Shown here: one piece after another, positions 36,621-46,724 of the stretch | How the letters are laid out: each line of letters begins with the position of its first letter | Position numbering within the stretch: position 1 is the first letter of the stretch | Source: Haloarcula sebkhae | GTDB lineage: Archaea > Halobacteriota > Halobacteria > Halobacteriales > Haloarculaceae | DNA length: 64,000 bases | Direction of reading: 5' to 3' | Assembly: GCF_014647415.1 (NCBI RefSeq) | Contig: NZ_BMPD01000003.1 | Location: forward strand, 457,888-521,887 | Position numbers and translations under genes: made by a program | The notes under the pieces: model-generated | Seen by the model: only the letters and a program-made list of their open reading frames with translations | Database searches by the model: none | Told to the model about the DNA's origin: nothing

Positions 36621-37592
36621 TTAACGCCGGCCGGACGACGGCGTGACAATGAGTTTGCCGAGGAAACTGTCGTTGAGTACGTCGTCGTGAGCGGCTGAGA
36701 CCTCCGCAAGGTCGTAGCGGCGGGCGATGACCGGCGTCAGCTCGTCGTCGGCCATAAGCGTCGCTAGCCGGTCCAGTACCGCGCCGAACTCGGGCGTGTT
36801 GAACATCGAGACGTGGTGGACGCTGAGTGCTTTCGCCCGGCAGCGCGGGACGTTCTCGAACGTCGCCGCGAGGTCGGTGTTTCCGATGGCGGCGATTCGC
36901 GCGCCCTGGGCGGCCACCTCGGCGTCGAACGCGAGGTAGTCGTCGAGGCGGTGGTCGAGAATCACGTCCGGCGCGCCGGCATCGACCACGGCGTCGGCGA
37001 GGTCGTCCCGGCTGTAGTCGAACACGTTGTCCGCGCCGAGGTCGGCCAGCCGGTTGTGGTAGGCCGGTGATGCTGTCGTCGTCACCTGCGCCCCGTTCGC
37101 CGCAGCCAACTGGACCGCAACGTGGCCGACACCGCCGCTCCCGCCGTGAATCAGCACCCGCTCAGCCGGCTCCAGCGCGCAGGCGTCGACGAGCGTCTGC
37201 CAGGCGGTGACGCCGACGAGCGCGACGGCCGCGCCTGCCTCGGCGGACACTCCTTCGGGGAGCTGTGCCAGATGCGATTCGGGAACAGTGACGTACTCCG
37301 CACAGGTCCCTTGGAGCCAGTTGCCCAGCCCTGTCGCGAACGCCCGGTCGCCCTCGGTGATGGTAGATACGCGCTCGCCGGTCGCGGCGACGGTCCCGGC
37401 ACAGTCAGAGCCCGGTATCCAGGGCAGTTCTCCCGGTTCGTAGTCACCGGTCCGGAAGTACGTGTCAACCGGATTGACCGCCGCTGCCTCGACTTCGAGC
37501 AGGACCTCCTCCGGACCTGGTGTGGGCCCTTCGATGTCGTCGACGCGGAGCACGTCCGGTCCGCCGTATTCGTGGAATCGTACAGCACGCAT
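36621..37592 (-). CDS. Zinc-free quinone oxidoreductase-like NADPH dehydrogenase
   Basis: A 323-residue MDR-superfamily enzyme. It begins MRAVRFHEYGGPDVL, the typical QOR start, and has the NADPH Rossmann motif HGGSGGVGHVAVQLA in the middle. The GroES-like N-terminal domain lacks the usual structural zinc cysteines. It would reduce quinones or enones with NADPH in the cytosol. Confidence 0.9.
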   Translation of the reverse strand: MRAVRFHEYGGPDVLRVDDIEGPTPGPEEVLLEVEAAAVNPVDTYFRTGDYEPGELPWIPGSDCAGTVAATGERVSTITEGDRAFATGLGNWLQGTCAEYVTVPESHLAQLPEGVSAEAGAAVALVGVTAWQTLVDACALEPAERVLIHGGSGGVGHVAVQLAAANGAQVTTTASPAYHNRLADLGADNVFDYSRDDLADAVVDAGAPDVILDHRLDDYLAFDAEVAAQGARIAAIGNTDLAATFENVPRCRAKALSVHHVSMFNTPEFGAVLDRLATLMADDELTPVIARRYDLAEVSAAHDDVLNDSFLGKLIVTPSSGRR

Positions 37593-37839
37593 TGGGACAT
37601 GAGTCAGGTGGTATCGGGAAAACCTTTCCCCACAGACCGGACGGCCCCGAATATGGGACTCAACATATCACGGTACGTTGAGTGACATCGCCGACAGCGA
37701 ACAAGCTCGGTCACTGTTCACTTCGGCGACTATAGGTGTGTTATCAGAGCAACAGAAAGCCCCATGGTAGCTGTTCAGAGGCGATAGATGTCCACAGTTG
37801 GGTGCAGTGCTTATCATCGGTGAGAATTGCGTAACAACC

Positions 37840-37847
37840 CTTTATTA
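37840..37847 (+). promoter_or_regulatory. TATA box of htrII-sopII
   Basis: CTTTATTA is centred about 24 bp before the ATG at 37868, consistent with leaderless transcription of the transducer-photoreceptor pair. Confidence 0.45.
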
Positions 37848-37867
37848 GCATGTTTGTGTAAAATTGG

Positions 37868-40192
37868 ATGATGGAATCAGATAGGGACTCGCCACTCCCA
37901 AGTTTTATTGCTGGCAGTTACGCTGCCAGGCTCGGGTTGGCGCTTTCATTCGCGATAATTGTCATTATCGCCGCCGGAGTCCTGACAAGCGCACAGGCGT
38001 CCGCCACTCTCGAGGAAGACGTTGCGGACGACATCACGGCGCTGTCAGAGACGCAGGCCGCACAGTTAGATGATTGGCTGACGACATCGCGCCGGGATGC
38101 CCGGTCGGTGTCGCGACTCCCTGTGTTCACTGACGGGACGAACACGGAGAAACAGCAACGACTGGAGGAGTTACGGTCCAACGAGGAACTACCGCCCGGT
38201 GTCGTCGCAGTGCACTACTTCGACACCGAGACAAACGAGATTCGCGCCAGTTCGAATCAGGACTTCATCGGGGTCAACGCTGCCGAGCAGGGCGCACCGT
38301 TTGCTACGGACCCGCCGCAGTTCGACGGTCCCGACGACACGCACGTGACGGAACCGTTCTCTGTCTCGGTCGTGGACCATCCGATAGTTGCCGTCGTTTC
38401 GCCGGTCCCCGGAGACGACGACAGAGCGCTCGTGTATATGATCGACCTCCGGGAGAAAGCTGATCAGATATCGAACCAGCGCGATGGGTCGTTTACTACG
38501 GTCGTCAACACTGACGGCAAGTTCGTTTCCCATCCCAACACCTCGACGATCGGGTCGACAGCTCCGATCTCACAGATGGAGTCCAACCCGTTGGGTACGC
38601 TCGAACCCGGCGAGAGTGCCTTCCACGAAACAGACAGTACGCTGATGGGACTGACCCGACTCGAATCACAGGACTGGGTCGTTATGGTTCACGCTGATCG
38701 CCAGAACGCGTACGCCCTGAGCGACCAGATCAACTCCGACCTCATCGCGCTCATTTTGCTTGCCGTCGTCAATCTCGGACTCATCGGTGTCACAATCGGC
38801 GGGAACACGATCGCCTCGCTGCGGCGGCTTTCGGTGAAGGCCGAGGCGATGGCCGACGGTGAACTCGATGTCGACCTCGATACGTCGCGGGAAGACGAGT
38901 TCGGAACGCTGTACGCGGCCTTCGATAATATGCGGGCGAACCTCCGGACACAGATATCCGAAGCCGAAACTGCCAAGCAGGAAGCCGAGGAGGCCAAAGA
39001 GCAGGCACAAGCGGCCCGTGAGGACGTTGAATCCGAACGCAACGAGATGGAAGCGCTGACCGGGCACCTCGAACTGAAGGCACAGCAGTACAGCAACGCG
39101 CTTGAGGCCGCCGCCAACGGCGACCTCACCGCGCGGGTGGACACGGACAGTATGAACGACGCGATGGCGGAGGTCGGTGAGGACATCAACACGACGCTGG
39201 ATGCGCTCGAAGACACTATTGCCGACATGAAGACGTTCGCGACCAACGTCATCCAGTCCAGCGACCGTGTCAACTCGAACGCGGAGCGGGTCGACCAGGC
39301 CAGCAAGCAAGTGTCGAAGTCCATCAACGAGATCTTCGAAGGGACGACCGAGCAAAACGAGGGGCTCGAATCGGCGGCCGCCGAGATGCAGAACCTCTCG
39401 GCGACCGCACAGCAGGTCGCCTCCTCCGCACAGCAAGTCGCCGACACGTCCCAATCGGCCGCGGAAGTCGGTGAAGACGGCCGCGAAGCTGCACAGGAGG
39501 CCATTGCGGAAATGAGCGCCATCGAGGACGAGACCGGCGAGACCGTCGAAGAGATCAACGCGCTCGACGACGAACTCGACGAGATCGGCGAGATCGTCGG
39601 CGTCATCACGAGCATCGTCGAGCAGACGAACATGCTCGCGCTGAACGCGTCTATCGAGGCCGCCCACGCTGACGGGGATGGAGAAGGCTTCGCCGTCGTC
39701 GCTGACGAGATCAAGGGCCTCGCAGAGGAGACCAAAGAGGCTGCTGCCGACATCGAACAGCGCATCGAAGGCATCCAGGAGCAGGCCGGCGACACCGTCG
39801 AGACGATGGAGTCGACCAGTAACCGGATTACTGAAGGCGTCTCGACGGTCGAGGAGACTGTCGACGCGCTGGAGACCATCGTCGAGTACACGGAAGAGGT
39901 CGACACCGGTATCCAAGAGATCGACCGGGCGACCGAGGAGCAGGCCCGGACTGCACAGGACGTGATGGGTACCATCGACGATCTGACGACGATCAGCCAG
40001 CAGACGGCGACGGAGGCCGACACCGTGGCCGGTGCGGCACAGGACCAGTCCGCGTCCATCGACGAAGTGTCGGACTCCGCGACGGAGCTCCGTCAGCGTG
40101 CTGACGACCTCGAATCGCTACTGGACCGCTTCACGGTTGAAAACTCGGCCGGGACGGACACCGACAGCACGGCTGCGGTGGGGGACGACTAA
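37868..40192 (+). CDS. htr2: Phototaxis transducer HtrII-like
   Basis: A 774-residue methyl-accepting transducer. TM1 is at about 20-44, a large exterior dCACHE-like domain at 45-285, TM2 near 290-312, HAMP near 312-365, a second HAMP-like region (about 395-450), and the signalling helix with the hairpin tip VEQTNMLALNASIEAAHA near 580-597. Glu/Gln-rich methylation helices flank the tip. It ends 2 nt before the sensory rhodopsin gene. By family it would form a 2:2 complex with SRII and relay light, possibly also a small molecule via the exterior domain, to CheA. Confidence 0.92.
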   Translation: MMESDRDSPLPSFIAGSYAARLGLALSFAIIVIIAAGVLTSAQASATLEEDVADDITALSETQAAQLDDWLTTSRRDARSVSRLPVFTDGTNTEKQQRLEELRSNEELPPGVVAVHYFDTETNEIRASSNQDFIGVNAAEQGAPFATDPPQFDGPDDTHVTEPFSVSVVDHPIVAVVSPVPGDDDRALVYMIDLREKADQISNQRDGSFTTVVNTDGKFVSHPNTSTIGSTAPISQMESNPLGTLEPGESAFHETDSTLMGLTRLESQDWVVMVHADRQNAYALSDQINSDLIALILLAVVNLGLIGVTIGGNTIASLRRLSVKAEAMADGELDVDLDTSREDEFGTLYAAFDNMRANLRTQISEAETAKQEAEEAKEQAQAAREDVESERNEMEALTGHLELKAQQYSNALEAAANGDLTARVDTDSMNDAMAEVGEDINTTLDALEDTIADMKTFATNVIQSSDRVNSNAERVDQASKQVSKSINEIFEGTTEQNEGLESAAAEMQNLSATAQQVASSAQQVADTSQSAAEVGEDGREAAQEAIAEMSAIEDETGETVEEINALDDELDEIGEIVGVITSIVEQTNMLALNASIEAAHADGDGEGFAVVADEIKGLAEETKEAAADIEQRIEGIQEQAGDTVETMESTSNRITEGVSTVEETVDALETIVEYTEEVDTGIQEIDRATEEQARTAQDVMGTIDDLTTISQQTATEADTVAGAAQDQSASIDEVSDSATELRQRADDLESLLDRFTVENSAGTDTDSTAAVGDD

Positions 40193-40194
40193 CA

Positions 40195-40905
40195 ATGGCA
40201 ACGATAACGACCTGGTTCACGCTGGGACTACTGGGTGAACTGCTCGGGACGGCGGTGCTGGCGTACGGCTACACGCTCGTCCCCGAAGAGGTGCGGAAGC
40301 GGTATCTGCTGCTGATCGCGATTCCGGGTATCGCAATCGTCGCCTACGCTCTGATGGCGCTTGGCTTCGGGTCGATACAGAGTGAGGGCCACGCGGTGTA
40401 CGTGATCCGGTACGTTGACTGGCTGTTGACGACGCCGCTCAACGTCTGGTTCTTGGCGCTGCTCGCTGGCGCGAGCCGGGAGGACACAGTGAAACTTGTT
40501 GTCCTGCAGGCGTTGACTATCGTCTTCGGATTTGCCGGCGCGGTCACTCCATCGCCGATTAGCTATGCGCTGTTCGCGGTCGGCGGAGCGCTGTTCGGCG
40601 GCGTCATATCGCTCCTCTATCGGAACATTGCGGCGGCCGCGAAGTCGACCCTGTCCGACATAGAGATGAGCCTGTACCGCACGCTCCGGAACTTCGTCGT
40701 CGTCCTCTGGCTCGTGTATCCGGTCGTCTGGGTACTCGGTGCGGCAGGACTGGGGCTCATGGACGTCGAGACTGCGACACTCGTGATCGTTTACCTCGAT
40801 GTGGTCACGAAAGTCGGCTTCGGGGTCATTGCCTTGCTGGCGATGATGGACCTCGGCTCAGTTGGCGAGACTGCCGAGGAGCCGACGGCGGTTGCGGGAG
40901 ACTAG
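40195..40905 (+). CDS. sop2: Sensory rhodopsin II
   Basis: A 236-residue seven-helix retinal protein. R72, D75 (counterion, RYVDWLLTTP), F86 at the BR D96 position, Y175, T205 and the retinal lysine K206 (YLDVVTKVGFG) follow the SRII pattern, not a proton pump: the BR proton donor Asp is Phe. Y175 and T205 correspond to the signal-relay pair of the Natronomonas protein. It mediates blue-light repellent phototaxis in known cases. The ATG lies 2 nt after the transducer stop. Confidence 0.93.
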   Translation: MATITTWFTLGLLGELLGTAVLAYGYTLVPEEVRKRYLLLIAIPGIAIVAYALMALGFGSIQSEGHAVYVIRYVDWLLTTPLNVWFLALLAGASREDTVKLVVLQALTIVFGFAGAVTPSPISYALFAVGGALFGGVISLLYRNIAAAAKSTLSDIEMSLYRTLRNFVVVLWLVYPVVWVLGAAGLGLMDVETATLVIVYLDVVTKVGFGVIALLAMMDLGSVGETAEEPTAVAGD

Positions 40906-41004
40906 CGAGGGGCGCGACCGCAGGGAGCGGCCCTCGTTGGTGTGAGCGGCCCAGTTTTGTGTGTGTGAGCTGTTACACGCTTATACGAAGACATCAGTCC
41001 CCAG

Positions 41005-41337
41005 TCAGGACTGCTCCTCACTGACGGTCCCAGTAGTCTCTCCCTCGTCAGTCGCACCAACTGCCTCGGTCTCGTCGACGGTATCGAGTGCGTCTGGAAG
41101 CTGGTCTTTGATCAGCCAGAACGTCAGCCGGTAGACGCCGTATCCGAGCAGGACGAACAGCACAAGGTGAATAAGATACAGTTCGACGAATTCGAGAAGC
41201 GAAATCTCGCTGAGCGCGAGGTCGCCGGACAGGATGAGAAACTCTAGCGTGGCGAGGACGAATAACGCGGGTGCAAAGAGGATCACCAGTCCGATGACGA
41301 GCAGTGCAATCCGTTTCTGCGAGGGGGAAACAGGCAT
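41005..41337 (-). CDS. Small two-helix membrane protein, unknown
   Basis: A 110-residue protein with two hydrophobic helices (about 10-37 and 50-75) and an acidic C-terminal tail (about 80-110). It is known to me only as a haloarchaeal small membrane protein. It is convergent with sop2 and on the same strand as the TFB gene. Confidence 0.6.
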   Translation of the reverse strand: MPVSPSQKRIALLVIGLVILFAPALFVLATLEFLILSGDLALSEISLLEFVELYLIHLVLFVLLGYGVYRLTFWLIKDQLPDALDTVDETEAVGATDEGETTGTVSEEQS

Positions 41338-41475
41338 GCCTACGGTTCGCTGTCCAGACAGATAGCTCTACACGTTACTTGTATCAGCCCTGTACTGACT
41401 GCCTATGCTATAGCTGGCAGTGCCGTGGAGTGAACGGCGGACAGCGAGGCTATCGAGTGAAAAGAAGCGCGCCGG

Positions 41476-42435
41476 TCAGTGAATGCCCATCGCTTCGATC
41501 TGCTCCTGATACCGGTTTCGGATGGTGACCTCTGTTACCTGCGCCACGTCAGCGACCTCGCGCTGGGTCTTCTTCTCGTTACACAGCAGCGAAGCGGCGT
41601 AGATGGCCGCGGCGGCGTAGCCGGTCGGTGATTTCCCCGAGAGCAGGCCCTGCTCGGCGGTGGTGTCGATAATTTCGTTGGCTTTGGACTGGACTTCCTC
41701 GGAGAGTTCCAGTTCGGAGGCAAACCGCGGGACGTACTGCTTGGGGTCGACCGGCTCCATCTTCAGTTCGAGTTCCTGGGCGACGTACCGATACGTCCGC
41801 CCGATCTCCTTCTGTTCGACCCGGGAAACGTCCGAAACCTCCTCTAAGCTGCGTGGGATGCCTTCCTGTCGACAGGCCGCGTACAGGCAGGCTGTGGCGA
41901 CGCCCTCGATGGAGCGACCGCGGATGAGGTCCTCGTTGAGCGCACGCCGGTAGATGACCGAGGCGACCTCCCGGACCGACCGGGGCACACCGAGCGCGCT
42001 GGCCATGCGGTCGATCTCCGACAGCGCGAACTGCAGGTTCCGTTCGCCGGCGTCCTTGGTTCGGATGCGCTCCTGCCACTTCCGGAGGCGGTGCATCTGG
42101 CTCCGCTTCTCCGAGGAGAGCGATCGACCGTAGGCGTCCTTGTCCTTCCAGTCGATCTGTGTGGTCAGCCCCTTGTCGTGCATCGTCTGGGTCGTGGGGG
42201 CTCCGACGCGTGACTTGGACTGGCGTTCGGAGTGATTGAACGCCCGCCACTCCGGCCCGCGGTCGATGTTCTCGTCCTCGATGACCAGACCACAGTCCTC
42301 GCAGACGAGTTCACCACCGCCGTCGCTAGATATGGACTCCGACTCACACTCGGGGCAGGTCTGCTGGCCCGTGCTCTCGGACTCCTCCTCGCGTTCCTCC
42401 TGTTCAGAATCCCGCTGGCGCGTCGGCCGTTCCAT
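41476..42435 (-). CDS. tfb: Transcription initiation factor TFB
   Basis: A 319-residue archaeal TFIIB. The zinc ribbon C27-x2-C30 ... C45-x2-C48 is intact, followed by a B-linker/finger with [14 protein letters not shown] and two cyclin repeats (about 125-220 and 225-315). It loads RNA polymerase onto TBP-TATA promoters. I chose the ATG at 42435 because a TTTATAAG TATA box lies about 32 bp upstream. It may be one of several TFB paralogues that haloarchaea use to select promoters. Confidence 0.95.
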   Translation of the reverse strand: MERPTRQRDSEQEEREEESESTGQQTCPECESESISSDGGGELVCEDCGLVIEDENIDRGPEWRAFNHSERQSKSRVGAPTTQTMHDKGLTTQIDWKDKDAYGRSLSSEKRSQMHRLRKWQERIRTKDAGERNLQFALSEIDRMASALGVPRSVREVASVIYRRALNEDLIRGRSIEGVATACLYAACRQEGIPRSLEEVSDVSRVEQKEIGRTYRYVAQELELKMEPVDPKQYVPRFASELELSEEVQSKANEIIDTTAEQGLLSGKSPTGYAAAAIYAASLLCNEKKTQREVADVAQVTEVTIRNRYQEQIEAMGIH

Positions 42436-42463
42436 GTGTTCTTTTACGGAGAAAAGCCAATCA

Positions 42464-42471
42464 CTTATAAA
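42464..42471 (-). promoter_or_regulatory. TATA box of the TFB gene
   Basis: TTTATAAG on the minus strand is centred 32 bp before the chosen ATG at 42435; it lies inside the longer reading frame and so excludes the upstream start. Confidence 0.6.
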
Positions 42472-42700
42472 TGTTTGGGCGAGGATGACACTTTTGCCTG
42501 ATTTGGACACCGACTGCGAATGCTAGGTGGAATAATTATGTTAAATTTACCTAGAACTGTCTACGTTTCGAGCCGTCGGAGTGTGTAACCGGTTGGGGAA
42601 CCCGTCTCACACCCCGGGACAACGATGGAGCGCGGACGGACCGGCGCTGTTCGCCCGGCACACCGCGCTCTTTTAGTCCGGGACTCTCCCATCGTGAGAT

Positions 42701-43225
42701 ATGAGCAAAGTCAATATTGGGCTTCGGGGCTGGCGTTTCGACGAGGACGTACTCGGGCCGGACGGGCGAGTCCGCCCACTCAAGACGATGGAGCCGGAGA
42801 CCCGACAGCGGTTGCTGGTGCTCGCAGAGCGAGTGGTCGACCCCTGTGACGCCTGCTGGCTGATTCACGGCGACGAAGACATAGAGCAGTGCAACGTCGC
42901 GGACGCTATTTACGGGGAGCCGATGGGCGAGGTTGTCGTCTGCTCGGCCCACGAGACGGACTTCATCTACTGGTTCCGCGAGGAAGGTGGCGAGGCCTAC
43001 GCCGGTGATACTGACCTGGCCTCGGCCTTCCACGAGTGGTTCCTCGACGGGAACCGCGCCCCCGAGGGGTACGTGGGCCTCGAACACGTCGACGAGGACC
43101 CGACGGCGCTGCCGGAGGCCCCCGACAGGGACGAAGCGATCCCGGGGCTCGAAGAGGAGGTCGAGCAGATGGACGAGGAAGACCTCGACACGATCGATAT
43201 GGATCTCAGCGATCTGGACGTATGA
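42701..43225 (+). CDS. Haloarchaeal Cys-rich protein, unknown
   Basis: A 174-residue acidic protein. C49-x2-C52, C64, C81 and H84 form a likely metal-binding set in the N-terminal domain, followed by an Asp/Glu-rich tail. No known family was recognised. Its stop overlaps the TrmJ start by 4 bp (ATGA), so it is probably co-translated with TrmJ. A role in RNA handling is inferred only from that. Confidence 0.65.
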   Translation: MSKVNIGLRGWRFDEDVLGPDGRVRPLKTMEPETRQRLLVLAERVVDPCDACWLIHGDEDIEQCNVADAIYGEPMGEVVVCSAHETDFIYWFREEGGEAYAGDTDLASAFHEWFLDGNRAPEGYVGLEHVDEDPTALPEAPDRDEAIPGLEEEVEQMDEEDLDTIDMDLSDLDV

Positions 43226-43947
43226 TATCGGTCGCCGTCGTCGACGCGGAAACGCCGGGTAACGTCGGCACTATCGCCCGGTCGATGAAGAACTTCGGCC
43301 TGTCGGAACTGTTACTTGTCGATCCGCCGGAGTTGGACCCGGACGGTGAAGCGTACGGGTTTGCCGGACAAGCCCGCGACGACATCCTGCCGAACGCCCG
43401 GACGGTGACGTTCGACGACATCGTCGAGAACTATCACACCGTCGCGTGCACGGCGACGACGAACGAGGACCCCGCCAACCACGTCCGGTATCCGGCGACG
43501 ACGCCGGCTGATCTGGCCGACTCGCTCCGGGATGTCGAGGGCGATATCTGCGTCGTCTTCGGCCGCGAACGGGTCGGGCTCTCGAACGATGAACTCGCAC
43601 GGCTGGACGTCATCTGCTCCATCCCGGCCAGCGCGTCGTACCCGGTGTTGAATCTTGGCCAGGCAGCTACCATCGTTCTCTACGAACTCCGCGATCTAAC
43701 TGTTGCCGAGACCCAGCACCCCGAGGAACTACACACGCTCGCCGAGACGCCGGCCGTCGAAGGACTACACGAGGAGTTCGATCGGTTCCTCGGCGCTATC
43801 GGTCACCCCGAAGAAAAACAGCACAAGGCTCGACGGCTGTTCCGCCGGGTACTCGGCCGTGCACAACCGACCGGTCGGGAGACGAAGACGCTTCGCGGGC
43901 TGTTCCGGCAGGCCCGACAGCGAATCGAGCGTGCCGAAGACGACTAG
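43222..43947 (+). CDS. trmJ: tRNA 2'-O-methyltransferase TrmJ-like (SpoU)
   Basis: A 241-residue SPOUT-knot methyltransferase. Motif 1 [17 protein letters not shown] (N14, R20), motif 2 [11 protein letters not shown] and motif 3 [10 protein letters not shown] are in the expected order. A C-terminal helical extension (about residues 165-241) is typical of TrmJ, which methylates position 32 of several tRNAs. The ATG at 43222 is preferred over upstream frame residues as it gives the ATGA overlap with the Cys-rich gene. Confidence 0.88.
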   Translation: MISVAVVDAETPGNVGTIARSMKNFGLSELLLVDPPELDPDGEAYGFAGQARDDILPNARTVTFDDIVENYHTVACTATTNEDPANHVRYPATTPADLADSLRDVEGDICVVFGRERVGLSNDELARLDVICSIPASASYPVLNLGQAATIVLYELRDLTVAETQHPEELHTLAETPAVEGLHEEFDRFLGAIGHPEEKQHKARRLFRRVLGRAQPTGRETKTLRGLFRQARQRIERAEDD

Positions 43948-43950
43948 CGT

Positions 43951-46425
43951 TCAGTCGAGTTTCTCGGGGCCAGTTCCGGAGTCAAACAGTGCGCCGATGA
44001 CGGCGTCGTGGGCCTTCCGCAATCGGTAGTGCAAGGTCGGCGCGGAGATGTCGAGTGTCTCAGCCAGTTCCTCCGCAGCGCTCCCCCGTGGCCAGTCGTA
44101 GTAGCCGCGTGCATAGGCGGTTTTGAGCGCGGCCGCCTGTTTCGGTGTCAGCCGGTCGCGTATCCGTGTCCGAAAGTCAGTCACGGTCGAGACCGGCTGG
44201 TCGACGTACTGCTTGCTCCGTAGTTCTGTCCCGGGCGTCCCCTCCTGGATCGCCTCAACGACGGCGCGGACGTTGATATCCGGGGCCATCTCCGCTGTGA
44301 ACCGCAGGTCGCCGTCCGCTGCGACGGCCCGCCGCACGGCCCCGCCGTAGTCGACGAGCGTGTCAAGCGGCGATGCGGATATCTCGTCGAGCGCGACTTC
44401 GAGCAGGGGCGCTCGGTTCTCCGCCGCCGTCTCGACAACAGCACAGGACTCGACCGATGGCGTTTCAGTGAGCGCCTGACACACCCGCTCAGTGTCTACG
44501 CCACTGACCCGAACGTAGTGGAGGCTGCTTCCGGAACTGGTCGGGACGCGCCGTTCGAGTGTGAACGAACAATCGAGCATTGCGGAGAGTCCGGCGAAGA
44601 CGTCGTCGGAATCCGGCGTCAGGAACTCTAGCTTGACAGTCGTCGCCGCCTGTAGTGACTGCTGACTGTGGACGCGCTGGATAGAAAGCGCGATAAGTCG
44701 CCCCAGATCGGCCAGGATGTCCGATTCACGACAGCCAATCGTGGCGTCGGTCGATGCGTACACCATCAGTACGCCGTACGTGGTCCCGCCAGTTGCTAGG
44801 GGAACTGCCGCGACGGAGCTGTGGTCTGCGATCAGTGGGCGGTCTGTCCCGGTGTCCGACTGGGTCGACACGTCGGCGATGTTCTCGACGACCTGGACCT
44901 CGCCGGTGTCGATAGCGTCTATGGCGAGTCTGTGCTCGCCGGGCGAAATCTGCTCCGGCGTCGCCGTGTCAATCCCAGCAGCGGCACCCAGTGTTACCTG
45001 CGCGGCATTCCTACGGCTCCCGGCCCACACGGCCTGATACAGATCTGATTCAGTGAGGTGTGTACACACTGCCGACTCGATTTCCTCGCGGGTCTGTGTG
45101 TCCTGTAGCGCCTTCGCTATCTCCCGGCCCAGCACGTTGAGCCGCTGTGACTGTCTGAGTTCGTCTCGCTGGCGTTCGAGTTCAGCCTGGCGGTCCTTGT
45201 GCGCAGTGATGTCTCGCGCGACGAAGATGACGGTATCGAGGTCGTACGCACGACTTTCCAGCGGTGCGACCCGCGCTTCGAACCACCGCGTGCCACCGGG
45301 AGCCTGCAGTTCGTACTCCACGGACTGGAACGACCCGGTCCGCAGGGCTTCACGGACGGTCGACAGTAGCGGATCAGCGGTGTTGCGGGGAAGAAACTCG
45401 TGCAGCGTCTGCCCGACAAGCGTGTCCGTATCGTCTACCTTCATCATCGTCTCGGGGTCGGTCAGACAGTCGAGAAACCGCCCTTCCGCGTCGATGATGA
45501 AACTGGGGTCCGGAAGAGCGGTGTTCAACGCATCACGCTGCTCCGTGTGGCGCTGTCGTTCGAGTTCATAGCCCGCCCAGTCGGAGAGCAACCGGACGAA
45601 CGTCAGGTCCCACTGCGTGAACTCCGCTGTGCGCGGCTCCAGTCCGTAGAAGCAGAGCGTTCCGTACACTGCCCCATTGACGACGACGGGCGCACCGATG
45701 TAGTTCGCAATGCCCCACTCAGGGTCAGCGAGGTCCGGAGCATCCGCCTCGACGTCCTTGATCGCGAGCGGCTCGCGGTGTTCGACGACGTGCCTGCAGT
45801 TCGGGAGGTCATTGATGCTAGTCGTTCTGCCGGCTTCGAGGTCGGCAGCCGCCGGTGCAGTGACTGCCTCGAACACATACTCGTCTCCGTGGACTCGGGA
45901 GAACGTCCCAAACGGCGAGCCGAGTGTCTCACAGCCGAGCTCTAACAGCCCGTTGAGTTGTTCCGTGAACGTCCGGCTCGAATCGGTACAGATGCCGTAG
46001 GCCGCTTCGAGCACCCACTCCCGTTGCTTCCGGGCCGTGATATCGATGTGTGCGATGGACGCGAACGTCGACCCATCGATGGTGAACGGGGCAGCGTACA
46101 ACCGGAACCACCGTTTCGACGATGGAGCGTGACACGGATATTCGAGTTCGAACGAGGATTGCTCGCCAGCGAGGACGGCCCTGAGCCCGTCGGCTGCTTG
46201 TTCCCCGGTCGTGTCGTCAGCCATGTCCGCAATGTCGAGATAGTTCACGCCGAGCGTATTCGGTGTCACCTCTGTGCCGTTTGCCCGGCCGAACTCACTC
46301 CATGTCTCGTTCGTCGAGAGAATCACCCCGGACGCATCTACGATCGCAAACATGAGGGGTAGTGTATCCATGGCTGGCCCGTACAGGGCTGGGACATCAT
46401 GGCCATCCATGACACTTGGGACCAT
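43951..46425 (-). CDS. Bat-type PAS/GAF regulator with HTH-10
   Basis: An 824-residue one-component regulator. Domains in order are PAS (about 20-130), GAF (about 140-300), PAS (about 300-420), GAF (about 450-600), a bacterio-opsin-activator-type domain (about 610-765) and a C-terminal HTH-10 with LTPKQAAALKTAYARGYYDWPR start. It is a cytosolic sensor of light, redox or small ligands by family. No bop gene is in the window. The stop of TrmJ is 3 bp away convergently. A TTAAGTA element lies about 28 bp upstream of the ATG. Confidence 0.88.
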   Translation of the reverse strand: MVPSVMDGHDVPALYGPAMDTLPLMFAIVDASGVILSTNETWSEFGRANGTEVTPNTLGVNYLDIADMADDTTGEQAADGLRAVLAGEQSSFELEYPCHAPSSKRWFRLYAAPFTIDGSTFASIAHIDITARKQREWVLEAAYGICTDSSRTFTEQLNGLLELGCETLGSPFGTFSRVHGDEYVFEAVTAPAAADLEAGRTTSINDLPNCRHVVEHREPLAIKDVEADAPDLADPEWGIANYIGAPVVVNGAVYGTLCFYGLEPRTAEFTQWDLTFVRLLSDWAGYELERQRHTEQRDALNTALPDPSFIIDAEGRFLDCLTDPETMMKVDDTDTLVGQTLHEFLPRNTADPLLSTVREALRTGSFQSVEYELQAPGGTRWFEARVAPLESRAYDLDTVIFVARDITAHKDRQAELERQRDELRQSQRLNVLGREIAKALQDTQTREEIESAVCTHLTESDLYQAVWAGSRRNAAQVTLGAAAGIDTATPEQISPGEHRLAIDAIDTGEVQVVENIADVSTQSDTGTDRPLIADHSSVAAVPLATGGTTYGVLMVYASTDATIGCRESDILADLGRLIALSIQRVHSQQSLQAATTVKLEFLTPDSDDVFAGLSAMLDCSFTLERRVPTSSGSSLHYVRVSGVDTERVCQALTETPSVESCAVVETAAENRAPLLEVALDEISASPLDTLVDYGGAVRRAVAADGDLRFTAEMAPDINVRAVVEAIQEGTPGTELRSKQYVDQPVSTVTDFRTRIRDRLTPKQAAALKTAYARGYYDWPRGSAAEELAETLDISAPTLHYRLRKAHDAVIGALFDSGTGPEKLD

Positions 46426-46724
46426 GCGACAAGTGTGGCGGCAAGCTACTTAACGCCCGGTGTCGAGTTAGAATAGTAATATTTGGTCGGGGAACACGTC
46501 TACGATGAATGCTATGAAGAAACCGAACTCCAGAGCTGTATTCGGGCTGATCTGAACACAGGCTTGGTAAACCAACTACCAAATATCCACATACTAACCA
46601 ATTATCGATTGCCCCGGATATATCATCCATGAATCCGATTCACCCCGATTTATTCTAGGGACCTAGAGAGAGTGCTTAGGACAGTTACCGCTGTAGCGGG
46701 GCACAGGATACTCAACATCTCACT

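Noticed and set aside
38666..40059. Two long minus-strand frames opposite htrII
   Set aside because: Their Ser/Leu-rich products mirror Glu/Ala-rich helices of the transducer and lack any family.
40195..40905. Reading the opsin as a proton or chloride pump
   Set aside because: F86 replaces the proton-donor Asp, and Y175/T205 match the SRII signalling pair; a transducer gene precedes it.
46505..46555. A 16-codon frame MNAMKKPNSRAVFGLI with a TATA-like box 25 bp upstream
   Set aside because: It fits the leaderless pattern, but is short, has no coupled gene and no other evidence.
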